Of a stretch of DNA of 64,000 nt, positions 42,727-51,324 are shown in pieces (positions within the stretch are counted from its first letter, which is position 1; each line of letters starts with the position of its first letter). The stretch is from Proteiniclasticum ruminis DSM 24773 (GTDB lineage Bacteria > Bacillota > Clostridia > Clostridiales > Clostridiaceae). A program made the translations under genes and the position numbers. Location: assembly GCF_000701905.1 (NCBI RefSeq), contig NZ_JNKC01000004.1, positions 124,001-188,000 on the forward strand, written 5' to 3'. Below the pieces are notes generated by a model that was given only the letters and a program-made list of their open reading frames with translations, searched no databases and was not told the origin of the DNA.

Positions 42727-44370
42727 TTACACTTTCCCGTTCATCTCCCGGACCCTTCGGATCCTCTCTTCCTCCTCCAGGATTTTCCCGTCATCATCCA
42801 CCGTCACATGATATCCTTCATGGATTTCGGTCCTGAAATTTCCTTTGGCCACACTGAACCCTTTGAGACCAGGGGCATCGAGAAGTCCTTCTCTGATGGC
42901 CAGATATATCACTTCAGGATCCACAAGGGGATCTTCCACATCCTTCAGCTTGCTGATTTCTCCAAGAAGATACCGTACTTCTTTTTTCAAAAACTCCAGA
43001 CGGTTTTTAAACCTTTTGTCTTCATGGATGTTCTCCAGAAGACCTTTGTCCGCGATTTCCATGGATTTTTTCACCATACGTATACTCTCCAGGATTTCCA
43101 CACTGGTGGCTCTTTTCACCGCTTCGGAGTAAGACACCACATGGACAATATCTGGTTTTAGGAAGGTGCCATAGAACATGGTGGAGGATATAAGGCCCTT
43201 GGCCTGGTCCATATCCGCAGGATAGGCAAGAAGTCCAGTTCTTACCATGCGGTAGATTTTGAAGTTCTCGTCCTCTTCCTCTGCCATGAGATCAATCTTT
43301 GCCTGCATCTTCGCCAGGTCCATGAGGGGAGAAATAGAAGGAGGATTCGCCAGCATGTACTGCATCACCATCTCCTTCACCCCCAGGTGCTTCGCCACCT
43401 TGGCGGTGATGACGCTGATGGCCACTTCAATGACATCAGAGCAGTATCTTAATGCCCACTGATGGGATTCATTCATTTCCACAGGGACGCCCAGCTCTGC
43501 ATTGTAGGCAATGGCTTCCATATTTTCACGGATGGCCCGAAGAAGCTCCCTGTCAGAGCGCCTGTCCAGCTGACTGTACCAGGTGAGCGGAATGGCCGCC
43601 CAGGCATTGTTTACAGTATCCTTCAGTATCTTCGAGAAAGGATAGAGATCCCTTGTGCCAGAGTAGCAGCGCATCATCGGAAAGTTACCACGCCTCGTGG
43701 CTTCATACATCCATCTTAAGTGCTCCTCATTTCTGATGGGCACACCTCCTGCACCATCTTCTCCTTTTGGCATCTGGTCCTGCTGGAAATAATGCTCCTG
43801 GGCATTCTGGTCCGGTGCCAGCGAAATCACATCCAGAAGCTTGCTTTCGGCAAGGATCTTAATATGCTCATAAGTATCCTCCAAGGTTTCCAGACCGATG
43901 TGATGCCGGATGATGGGGAAAGGTTTCTTCCAGGCTATACGCTCTCCCAGGGTCTGGGGCGGAATCTCTTCCTCTGCATGCTCCTTCTCCATATTCCGAA
44001 GATAGATGACACTTTCTGAGATATCCTCACTGCCGTCAAAGACCTTTCGGATGTAGGGAAATTTTCTTGCCGCCTTGGCCGTCTCCACAGTACCTCCGAA
44101 GATGAAGATCATATCTTCAAAGCCCTGCTCACTGATGATCCCTTCCAGCTCCTTCAGAAGATAAAAAGCGCCCTCTTCAGACAGACGGTAGCTTAAAGCC
44201 ACCACGTGGGGTTTGAACTCGATGATGCCACCCACCAGCTCCTTGATGGGCACTGCTGAACCCATATATTCCACCTGATAGCCTTCTTTTCTTGCCAATA
44301 CACTGAAATTATAGATGCCTGCCGCATGGACACAATTGCCGATGGAGGCCACAATCATCTTGTTCTTCAA
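42727..44370 (-). CDS. Cobalamin-binding-domain protein, probable B12-dependent enzyme subunit
   Basis: 547 residues. Residues 1-130 form a Rossmann-like B12-binding domain: VASIGNCVHAAGIYNF takes the place of the DxHxxG motif (Asn-Cys-Val-His-Ala-Ala-Gly, keeping the His that ligates cobalt), and ALSYRLSEEG and IFIFGGT follow. The remaining ~400 residues have a TIM-barrel feel with blocks (AIPLTWYSQLDRRSDREL, MNESHQWALRYCSD) distantly like glutamate-mutase large subunits. The start is TTG at 44370, which fits the site AAGGAGAGG better than the ATG at 44358. It overlaps the opine-dehydrogenase-like gene (TTGA), so the two act together in an unknown pathway. Confidence 0.78.
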   Translation of the reverse strand: MKNKMIVASIGNCVHAAGIYNFSVLARKEGYQVEYMGSAVPIKELVGGIIEFKPHVVALSYRLSEEGAFYLLKELEGIISEQGFEDMIFIFGGTVETAKAARKFPYIRKVFDGSEDISESVIYLRNMEKEHAEEEIPPQTLGERIAWKKPFPIIRHHIGLETLEDTYEHIKILAESKLLDVISLAPDQNAQEHYFQQDQMPKGEDGAGGVPIRNEEHLRWMYEATRRGNFPMMRCYSGTRDLYPFSKILKDTVNNAWAAIPLTWYSQLDRRSDRELLRAIRENMEAIAYNAELGVPVEMNESHQWALRYCSDVIEVAISVITAKVAKHLGVKEMVMQYMLANPPSISPLMDLAKMQAKIDLMAEEEDENFKIYRMVRTGLLAYPADMDQAKGLISSTMFYGTFLKPDIVHVVSYSEAVKRATSVEILESIRMVKKSMEIADKGLLENIHEDKRFKNRLEFLKKEVRYLLGEISKLKDVEDPLVDPEVIYLAIREGLLDAPGLKGFSVAKGNFRTEIHEGYHVTVDDDGKILEEEERIRRVREMNGKV

Positions 44371-45473
44371 ATATCATCCTCTCCTTTTTTGTTCTCTTCT
44401 TCGATGTCCTCCACTCTGACGCCTCTCATAAGGTCCTTATAGTCAAAATGAAGTTTTTCTGCAGTTCTGCCGGTTTCTCTGAAATTCTCTCCCAAAAGCG
44501 CATTAGCCAAATCAATGACAAGGCTAGTATAGCGCATAGAAAGTCCCAAATCTTTTCCCATACTCTCCAGAGGCACCAGCCCAAAGGGAATATCCTCATA
44601 AATGTAGCGGTAGGTTAGATTTGCAGGAGCAAAAATCTCGCCATAGGAAGGGTTGTTCTGAATACACTCATAAAGACTGCCGCACTCCAGACCATAAGAA
44701 TGAGCCAGCCATTCTTTGGCAGAAATCACAGGATGCTGCAGAAGCTTTGCCACTTCCAGACGTTCCTTGTCAATGTTTTCAATAAAATCTGCCACAGTTC
44801 TAGAAATCCCTTCCCGGTAATATCGGAACTTATGGCCAGACTCCACCCAGCCCGTATTAAGAAGCATGGGCGCGCAGTGAAAAATCATCCCCACATTGCC
44901 GATAGAAGTCTCCACCATACTTTCTGCTGGAACATAGAATTTATTCAGCTCATCCGGAAGTCTTCTGAGGATCTCCGATAGGTCAATCCCCGCAAAGGTG
45001 GATATAAGCACATCCCTCTTCAGAGCGATGATATTGACTTTTCTTAGCGAGAGTTTTCTGCAGGTATAGATAATGGTCTGGGTCTCCAGAATATCCACTT
45101 TGTGGAAATTCCCGTGCTTTAGAAGCTCATCTTTAAAATCCACTGCACCAAAGGTTCTTCCGGGATTCAGCACCACAATATGACCGTCCCGAAGATGAGG
45201 CGCCATGAGCCTCGCCAGATCATGGTGTGACGTGGCGGGCGTTGTGACAAAAACAGCTTTGGCTTCCCGGATGACTTCGCCCATGTCCGTGGTGACCATT
45301 TCAAGAGGAAACGTACCCACCAGAGCTCCAACCGCTTCCACTGTTTTTTCCTGTATAAGCTCCTCCAGATTCTCTCCACTCCGGTTCCATAGATACACCT
45401 TATTCCCCGTAAAACTCATATGGGCTGCCATGGCAAGTCCAGAGTTTCCTGATCCGATGATTGCTACCTTCAT
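44367..45473 (-). CDS. Octopine/nopaline-type opine dehydrogenase family protein
   Basis: 368 residues. The N-terminal NAD(P)-binding fold begins KVAIIGSGNSGLAMAAHM; the C-terminal all-helical domain carries the family motif region NVGMIFHCAPMLLNTG and a conserved-looking His. Opine dehydrogenases reductively join an amino acid to a 2-oxo acid, or work in reverse. The second gene encodes a B12-binding-domain enzyme and overlaps it by four bases. TATAAT on the minus strand near 45593 is a likely -10, giving a ~110-base leader. AAAGGAGGG precedes the ATG. Confidence 0.85.
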   Translation of the reverse strand: MKVAIIGSGNSGLAMAAHMSFTGNKVYLWNRSGENLEELIQEKTVEAVGALVGTFPLEMVTTDMGEVIREAKAVFVTTPATSHHDLARLMAPHLRDGHIVVLNPGRTFGAVDFKDELLKHGNFHKVDILETQTIIYTCRKLSLRKVNIIALKRDVLISTFAGIDLSEILRRLPDELNKFYVPAESMVETSIGNVGMIFHCAPMLLNTGWVESGHKFRYYREGISRTVADFIENIDKERLEVAKLLQHPVISAKEWLAHSYGLECGSLYECIQNNPSYGEIFAPANLTYRYIYEDIPFGLVPLESMGKDLGLSMRYTSLVIDLANALLGENFRETGRTAEKLHFDYKDLMRGVRVEDIEEENKKGEDDI

Positions 45474-45671
45474 TGTTTTTCCCTCCTTTATGTCAACCTC
45501 CTGAATTTGTCATTTTTGATCTTTTGTTCATATTTTATTATTAATTTGTCTATATTTAATGGTTTTCACTTTAAATATGTTTGTAATTCATTATACTTTA
45601 GGAACACTTCACTGAACCTTAAATTTTCATGAGTTTACATAATTTTAGCTTTTGTTTTGTTTTTTTCACAA

Positions 45672-45720
45672 ACAAAGACCCCCTCTTTTCATGAGCCAGA
45701 CTCACTAAAAAGAGGGGGGA
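45672..45720 (-). terminator. Intrinsic terminator after mgsA
   Basis: On the minus strand CCCCCTCTTTT (45718-45708) pairs with AAAAGAGGGGG (45689-45679), with an inner TGAG/CTCA stem, followed by TCTTTGTTTG. The remaining upstream gap to 45474 is very AT-rich, with only the -10 noted under the opine dehydrogenase gene. Confidence 0.82.
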
Positions 45721-45745
45721 GGTTGTCCTTTTATAAGAAGACTTC

Positions 45746-46135
45746 TTATTTCAGATTATGGTCTCCAACGAGCCGGTTCAGGTAGGAAATCATGATTTCT
45801 GCTGTAGTGATATTGGTAGCAAAGGGGATTTTGTGCACATCACAAAGTCGGAGCAAAGCCTGTACATCCGGTTCATGAGGCTGTGCGGTCAGTGGGTCTC
45901 TCAGGAAGATGACAAAATGAATCTGTCCCGCTGCAATGAGCGCTCCAATCTGCTGGTCTCCGCCAATGGGACCGGACTGCAGCCTGTGTACCGGAAGACC
46001 TGTTTCATCGATGAGTCTTTTCCCAGTGGTTCCTGTGGCGTACAACGTAAACTGGCTTAGAATCTCCCGGTGCTTCTGGGCAAAAAGCACCATATCGTCT
46101 TTCATGTTGTCATGGGCTATGAGGGCTCCATTCAT
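45746..46135 (-). CDS. mgsA: Methylglyoxal synthase
   Basis: 129 residues. It turns dihydroxyacetone phosphate into methylglyoxal and phosphate, a bypass of lower glycolysis when phosphate is short. Motifs: [20 protein letters not shown] (phosphate binding), [11 protein letters not shown] (with the catalytic Asp) and [14 protein letters not shown]. Divergent from an aldo/keto reductase that could remove methylglyoxal; TATAAT elements face both ways in the shared 180-bp gap (46273-46278 on +; about 46180 on -). AAAGGAG precedes the ATG. Confidence 0.95.
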   Translation of the reverse strand: MNGALIAHDNMKDDMVLFAQKHREILSQFTLYATGTTGKRLIDETGLPVHRLQSGPIGGDQQIGALIAAGQIHFVIFLRDPLTAQPHEPDVQALLRLCDVHKIPFATNITTAEIMISYLNRLVGDHNLK

Positions 46136-46315
46136 TTCATTTCTCTCCTTTAAACTGTAAATGTCTTCATCAATCTGATTATAACACAGAGAAGTCCGTT
46201 CTTTTCAGGGAAAAACTGTTCTGGTCCCTCGGAAGATTTACAATATTTTCATCTATCTCTTTTCTATTTGGGTATAATAGAAGTATCGAACAAACAAAGG
46301 TAAGGAGGCTATTTT

Positions 46316-47152
46316 ATGTCAAATATTCCACTATGGAAACTGAATAACGGAATTGAGATCCCAAGTGTCGGCTATGGTGTTTTTAAAGTAAAAGAAGGGG
46401 ACGAAGTTTACACTTCTGTACTCGAAGCATTAAAAGCAGGTTACCGTCTCATCGACACCGCTGCCATCTACGGCAATGAAGAAGGTGTTGGTAGAGCATT
46501 AAAAGACAGCGGCATTCCAAGAGAAGAAATTTTTCTCACCACAAAGCTCTGGAACTCCGACCAGGGGTATGAAAATGCATTCAAAGCATTTGAACTGAGC
46601 CTGGAGAAGCTCGGCACAGACTATGTGGATCTTTATCTTGTGCACTGGCCAGGAAAAGATAAATATGTGGAGTCCTATAGAGCCCTGGAGAAGCTTCTTC
46701 AGGAGAAAAAGGTCCGAGCCATCGGCGTTTGCAACTTCCACATCCATCATCTGGAAAAACTTCTGGCAGAAACCAAGATCATTCCAGCCATGAATCAGAT
46801 TGAACTGCATCCTCTCATGAACCAGAAGGCCATCAGAGACTACTGCAGAGACAGAGGCATTCAGGTGGAAGCCTGGGGACCTCTTATGCAGGGAAAAGAA
46901 GATCTGGCAGCACCTGTACTTGTTGCTCTATCTGAAAAGTACGGAAAGTCCCCAGCTCAGATTATCTTGAGATGGCATTTCCAGAATGGAGTTCTGGCCA
47001 TTCCAAAATCCGTCACTCCATCCAGAATCAAAGAAAACATCAGCATCTTTGATTTTGAACTCTCTGAGGAAGATATGGCAGAGATCGACGGCATGAATCA
47101 GAACAAGAGACTCAGTGCAGATCCTGACACCATGATGAATGGCTTTGAATAG
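46316..47152 (+). CDS. Aldo/keto reductase (AKR5-like)
   Basis: 278 residues. The tetrad: Asp/Tyr in LIDTAAIYGNEEGVG, Lys in TTKLWNSD, His in LVHWPGKDK. The C-terminal LSADPDTM is typical of 2,5-diketogluconate/methylglyoxal-reducing AKRs. AAGGAGG precedes the ATG and TATAAT lies at 46273. Its position opposite mgsA suggests detoxification of methylglyoxal, which is an inference. Confidence 0.94.
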   Translation: MSNIPLWKLNNGIEIPSVGYGVFKVKEGDEVYTSVLEALKAGYRLIDTAAIYGNEEGVGRALKDSGIPREEIFLTTKLWNSDQGYENAFKAFELSLEKLGTDYVDLYLVHWPGKDKYVESYRALEKLLQEKKVRAIGVCNFHIHHLEKLLAETKIIPAMNQIELHPLMNQKAIRDYCRDRGIQVEAWGPLMQGKEDLAAPVLVALSEKYGKSPAQIILRWHFQNGVLAIPKSVTPSRIKENISIFDFELSEEDMAEIDGMNQNKRLSADPDTMMNGFE

Positions 47153-47185
47153 CCTTTCAAAACTCTGATACCGCAAGAATTGAAA

Positions 47186-47222
47186 AAGGTGCATCCCAAG
47201 CGTTAGGGATGCACCTTCTTTT
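47186..47222. terminator. Bidirectional intrinsic terminator
   Basis: A 12-bp perfect stem (AAGGTGCATCCC 47186-47197 with GGGATGCACCTT 47206-47217), with T-runs on both strands. Confidence 0.9.
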
Positions 47223-47245
47223 ACTGTACGGAATCTTTTTTTCAA

Positions 47246-47638
47246 TTAGGAAGTGAAGGTCTCCATATAGAACTTCTTGATCTCTTCCTTCAGCTGGTTC
47301 TTGGCTTCCACATAGGCTTCTTCTCCCTGATCCTTCAGGTTTGTGATAAAGTCCCATTCAATGACCTTGTCAGCAAAGACCAGAGGGCATCCGCCTTCAT
47401 CGCAGCCCACGATGAGCGCGTAATCCAGATCAAAGTCCATATCAAACAGTGTTTTCATTGTCAGGTTTTCTGTGGAGATGCCATCTTCAGAAAGCACCTT
47501 TGTGACCATAGGGTCTAAGCTTTCCCCTTCCAGGCTTCCCACAGCAGAAATCTCTGCGTCTTTGAAGAACTCTCTTCCGATGGCTGCCGCCATCTGTGCT
47601 CTTGCACTGCTCCCATTACAAACAAATGCCATTTTCAT
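47246..47638 (-). CDS. ArsC/low-molecular-weight phosphatase-like protein
   Basis: 130 residues. The N-terminal MAFVCNGSSARAQMA carries the C-x5-R phosphate loop (CNGSSAR) of thioredoxin-type arsenate reductases and LMW protein phosphatases. A second Cys pair (GCDEGGCP, near residue 80) matches the redox cysteines of ArsC. No arsR or arsenite-efflux genes are near, so it may be a phosphatase or orphan reductase. GAAGGAGAG precedes the ATG. Confidence 0.88.
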   Translation of the reverse strand: MKMAFVCNGSSARAQMAAAIGREFFKDAEISAVGSLEGESLDPMVTKVLSEDGISTENLTMKTLFDMDFDLDYALIVGCDEGGCPLVFADKVIEWDFITNLKDQGEEAYVEAKNQLKEEIKKFYMETFTS

Positions 47639-47714
47639 AGTCCGTTCTCTCCTTCTCTGTTTCCTTTTCTTCTTTCTCTGATTTTATCATAGAAAGAGTT
47701 CCAGCTCCACTGTT

Positions 47715-48611
47715 CTAGAAGTCATTGGGGTCGTCAAACATCATGGCGTCATCATCGTAGTACTCCAGGTAGGAGTGCTTGTCACCTTTTTTGTCTCTCC
47801 AGCCCACGACAGAATCCATCTGGATGTTTTCCTGGGATCTGAAGATACATTTGTCCACATCTTTATTCTGTGCTTTGAGATTCTTGATGAGTTCCCGGAT
47901 CTCATAGCGCTTGTTGCCGATCTTCTTCGCAGCCACCATGCAGGCACAGTTGAGAGGCCAGATACCGGCACTCTGAATCCAGTTTTTGATGTTGTCCTCT
48001 TCAATGAGATACATGGGACGGATGATCTCCATGTTTTCGAAGTTCTGCGCTTTCAGCTTTGGCAGCATGGACTTGAATGTTCCACCATAGATGACGTTCA
48101 GCATCACGGTCTCAATGACATCATTAAAGTGATGGCCAAGGGCCAGCTTGTTGCAGCCAAGACTCTGGGCATACTCATAAAGGGATCCTCTTCTCATTCG
48201 GGCACACATGTAGCAAGGATAATCCTTTGCTATCTTGTCTATGACGTTAAAAATGCCGGATTCATAGATTTTCACGGGAATCTCCAGGAATTTACAGTTT
48301 TCCTCGAGAAGTTTTCGGATTTCCTTGTGGTATCCTGGGTCCATGGCGATGAACTCCACTTCAAAGTCCACCTTCTTGTGCTTTTTCAGTTCCTGGAAAA
48401 GCTTCGCTAAAATGAGGCTGTCCTTTCCACCAGAGATGGCCACGGCCACCTTGTCTCCCTCTTCCACCAGATTGTAGTCATTGATGGCTTTGATGAACTT
48501 TCCCCATACATTTTTCTTATAGGTGGTGGTGAGGCTTCTCTCAATCTCCTGCAGCGTCTTCCGCTCACTGAAAGGGACGAGAATCTCACAACCTTCTCCT
48601 GCTATACTCAT
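47715..48611 (-). CDS. TtcA-like PP-loop ATPase
   Basis: 298 residues. The PP-loop SGGKDSLILAK activates a tRNA base by adenylation; CYMCARMRRG and the later NCACM supply the cysteines of a 4Fe-4S or zinc site, and LALGHHFNDVIETVMLN is the family signature. TtcA thiolates tRNA cytidine 32; this clostridial form is shorter at both ends than the proteobacterial enzyme and could serve another thiolation or sulphur-transfer step. GAGGTG lies ahead of the ATG. Confidence 0.9.
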   Translation of the reverse strand: MSIAGEGCEILVPFSERKTLQEIERSLTTTYKKNVWGKFIKAINDYNLVEEGDKVAVAISGGKDSLILAKLFQELKKHKKVDFEVEFIAMDPGYHKEIRKLLEENCKFLEIPVKIYESGIFNVIDKIAKDYPCYMCARMRRGSLYEYAQSLGCNKLALGHHFNDVIETVMLNVIYGGTFKSMLPKLKAQNFENMEIIRPMYLIEEDNIKNWIQSAGIWPLNCACMVAAKKIGNKRYEIRELIKNLKAQNKDVDKCIFRSQENIQMDSVVGWRDKKGDKHSYLEYYDDDAMMFDDPNDF

Positions 48612-48840
48612 ATCTATCTACACCTCTTACTTAAAATCATTATTGGAATACAGTGTTAAATTATAGCACAAAATCTTCCCCTGCAATAGTTTATTTTATA
48701 AAAAACCATGTGGCTCAAGGGGTAAAGGTCTTCACCCCAGAAGAAAAACGCCCTTTTTCGTTAAAAATATATTAAAAGACGCTCAAGGTCCAAAAACAGG
48801 TCTATAATGATATCAATATAAAAAGATGGAGGAAAAAAAT

Positions 48841-49161
48841 ATGATTATTACAACAACCAACGCAGTCGATGGAAAGAGAATCATTGCTTATAAAGGAATT
48901 GTTTTTGGCGAAGTCATCTCCGGTGTCAATTTCATCAAGGACTTCACCGCTGGTCTTTCCGACCTCTTTGGCGGAAGAAGCAAAACCTATGAAAGCGAAC
49001 TCATTGATGCCAGAATCAATGCGTTAAGAGAGCTGGAAGAAAGAGCCTACAGCCTGGGCGCCAACGCCGTAGTGGGTGTGAAGATCGATTATGAGACCTT
49101 AGGTCAGTCCAACGGAATGCTCATGGTCACCGCTTCAGGCACCGCTGTGGTTGTGGAATAA
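48841..49161 (+). CDS. YbjQ family (UPF0145) protein
   Basis: 106 residues from ATG 48841, eight bases after GGAGG (an ATG at 48826 overlaps that site). Typical YbjQ pattern: [21 protein letters not shown] and [17 protein letters not shown]. It forms pentamers in known structures; function is unknown. Monocistronic. The 229-bp upstream gap holds TATAAT at 48803. Confidence 0.93.
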   Translation: MIITTTNAVDGKRIIAYKGIVFGEVISGVNFIKDFTAGLSDLFGGRSKTYESELIDARINALRELEERAYSLGANAVVGVKIDYETLGQSNGMLMVTASGTAVVVE

Positions 49162-49185
49162 CCGAGACGCTGAATATTTGCAGAA

Positions 49186-49221
49186 AAAGAAGGAGTCCAT
49201 GATTATGGATGCTCCTTCTTT
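49186..49221. terminator. Bidirectional intrinsic terminator
   Basis: AAAGAAGGAG (49186-49195) pairs with CTCCTTCTTT (49212-49221), with an inner TCC/GGA, and T-runs on both strands. Confidence 0.85.
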
Positions 49222-49235
49222 TCTTTTTCCAGAGA

Positions 49236-50189
49236 TTAATAGCCTAAACTAAGATCCACTTCATTCTGAAGCTTCTCTCCCCGTCTGAAACGCTTGATAT
49301 TTTCTGCCATGAGTTCCACAGCCCTTCTGTTGGTTCCGTCACTGAACCCTCCAAGATGCGGTGTAAGCAGCACATTTTCAAGTTCCCACAGAGGGCTCTC
49401 TTCCGGCAGCGGCTCTTTGTGGAATACATCAAGACCCGCTCCACGGATCTTCCCTTCTCTTAAGGCCTTAATAAGCGCTTCTTCCTCCACCAGTGGACCT
49501 CTTCCAAGGTTTATGAGCACTGCTTCCTTTTTCATTCTCTGGAATGCTTCTTCTCCTACCATACCTCTGGTGTCTTTGGTGAGTGGTGCCAGGATGACAA
49601 TATAATCAGCAGTCTCCATGGCTGGCAGCATCTGTTTTAATGGCAGCACCTGATCAAAATCGGATAGCTTCTCTGGTGTTCTTTTCAGTCCCACCACAGT
49701 CATATCAAAAGCTTTTGCTTTCTTCGCCAGAAGCTGTCCGATGCTTCCAGCCCCTACAATAAGAAGCTCCTTTCCCCGAAGCTCTGTGAGCCGGTACTCA
49801 TGAGACCAGGGCTTTTCTTTCTGATGCCTTATGGCGGGCAGAAAGTCCCTGGAAAACGCCAGGATCATTCCCATGATGTGGTCTGTCATCTGTGGCGCGT
49901 GAACCCCACGGGTATTGGTTAAGACGATTTTATTCTCCTTCAGATAAGAAAGAGGATGGGTGTTGACCCCAGCGGAGAAGGACTGCACCCATTTGAGGTT
50001 TTTCATGGGCATCAGATCTTCCGCTTTATACCTGAAAGGAGGAATCACAGCTTCCACCTTCTCATAAAAATTTTCCGCGTCTGACATCTTTTCAAGGTCT
50101 ACAATCTCCTCAGAAGAGAGTTCCCGGAGAAGATCCGCTTCTTCTTGGAACAGGACCGATCTTGGCATACAATTGATGATCATCTTCAT
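49236..50189 (-). CDS. D-2-hydroxyacid dehydrogenase
   Basis: 317 residues. The NAD(P) site is VGAGSIGQLLAKKAKAF; catalytic Arg in NLGRGPLVEE, Glu in LDVFHKEPLPEESPLW and His in LTPHLGG are all present. It interconverts 2-oxo and D-2-hydroxy acids. Specificity (lactate, glyoxylate, isocaproate-type) cannot be read from sequence. CTGGAGGG lies before the ATG. Monocistronic. Confidence 0.93.
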   Translation of the reverse strand: MKMIINCMPRSVLFQEEADLLRELSSEEIVDLEKMSDAENFYEKVEAVIPPFRYKAEDLMPMKNLKWVQSFSAGVNTHPLSYLKENKIVLTNTRGVHAPQMTDHIMGMILAFSRDFLPAIRHQKEKPWSHEYRLTELRGKELLIVGAGSIGQLLAKKAKAFDMTVVGLKRTPEKLSDFDQVLPLKQMLPAMETADYIVILAPLTKDTRGMVGEEAFQRMKKEAVLINLGRGPLVEEEALIKALREGKIRGAGLDVFHKEPLPEESPLWELENVLLTPHLGGFSDGTNRRAVELMAENIKRFRRGEKLQNEVDLSLGY

Positions 50190-50355
50190 TTCCCTCCAGA
50201 ACTTTTCTACTATTTTAACATAGTTTTCTGGAATTTCGGCTGAACTTTCTCCAACTTGACAGTTTCTTCATGAAGTCCCGCTAAAAAGTTCACAGTTTCT
50301 CCTGAAAGTAACCTATAATATAGATGATTCTTAGATTATCGGAGGATACGATCAG

Positions 50356-51261
50356 ATGCAAAATAAAAAAGCGGGGTATCTGGCAGCGGTCAGTATGTCC
50401 CTCATCGTAGGTTTTTCTTTCTATTTCAGCAAAATCGCCCTTTCCTTCGCTTCCCCTTTGGAAGTTCTGGCCCACAGGTTTACCGCAGCAGCGGTTTTTT
50501 CCGCTGTGCTTCTTCTTTTAAAGGTGCTGCCCATGAAAATCACCCGGGAGGATTTCCTGAAGTTTCTTCCTTTCTCCATTTTCTATCCCATCCTTTTTTT
50601 CTTGCTTCAGATTATAGGCCTCACCAGTGTGCAGAGTTCCTTGGCATCCATCATCCAGGCAACCACACCGTTTTTCACCATGATTCTGGCTGCCCTCATC
50701 CTGAAAGAAAAGGTGGATCAGAAGAAAATCTTCTTTCTTCTCCTCTCCCTCTCTGGAATCCTCTATATTTCCATACATAAGGGCGTCAGCTTTCAAGGCT
50801 CCAGCGTCCTGGGATACGCCTTTCTTCTTTTCTCCAGTTTTTCTTCAGCTGCAAATTTCATTCTTGTGAGAAAATATGCAAGAAGCCTTGGACACCTGAA
50901 AATCACGGTCATGGCTGTCTTTGCGGGTTTTATTTTTTTCAATGCGGCGCTGATTTTCCAACTGGGGCTAAGAGGATCTTTGGACTCCTACAAGATGGCT
51001 TTTGGCAGTGTTCGCTACCTTTTTCCCATTCTCTTTCTTGGGATTCCCTCCACGCTCTTTTCCTCCATGCTGACGAACTTTTCCCTCACAAGGATAGAGG
51101 CCTCCACCATGAGTGTCTTCCATCATCTGGGCACCTTTGTGTCCATTTTTGCCGGCGTAGTGCTCTTGAAAGAGACGCTGTTTTTTTATGAGATCATCGG
51201 CAGCCTTCTGATTCTTCTCGGTGTTCTGGGTATCACAGTAACCGGAAAAAATAAAAGGTAG
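50356..51261 (+). CDS. EamA/DMT family transporter
   Basis: 301 residues, ten membrane helices as two EamA repeats (about 5-145 and 152-297). The repeat ends are marked by ATTPFFTMILAALILKEKV and HHLGTFVSIFAGVVLLKE. Drug/metabolite transporters of this group export amino acids or related solutes. ATCGGAGG lies 10 bases before the ATG. The stop lies inside the terminator stem. Confidence 0.93.
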   Translation: MQNKKAGYLAAVSMSLIVGFSFYFSKIALSFASPLEVLAHRFTAAAVFSAVLLLLKVLPMKITREDFLKFLPFSIFYPILFFLLQIIGLTSVQSSLASIIQATTPFFTMILAALILKEKVDQKKIFFLLLSLSGILYISIHKGVSFQGSSVLGYAFLLFSSFSSAANFILVRKYARSLGHLKITVMAVFAGFIFFNAALIFQLGLRGSLDSYKMAFGSVRYLFPILFLGIPSTLFSSMLTNFSLTRIEASTMSVFHHLGTFVSIFAGVVLLKETLFFYEIIGSLLILLGVLGITVTGKNKR

Positions 51262-51305
51262 AAGATTGTAAACCTCTATCGTTCACCATCTTCTACCTTT
51301 TTCAG
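51253..51305. terminator. Bidirectional intrinsic terminator
   Basis: A 14-bp perfect stem (AAAAGGTAGAAGAT 51253-51266 with ATCTTCTACCTTTT 51288-51301) that includes the transporter stop codon; T-runs on both strands. It separates the transporter from the AT-rich two-gene island. Confidence 0.9.
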
Positions 51306-51324
51306 CGATACCAGACCAGAAGAA

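Noticed and set aside
48690-48760. tRNA-like stretch near GTGGCTCAAGGGG
   Set aside because: No cloverleaf can be drawn and no T-loop sequence is present.
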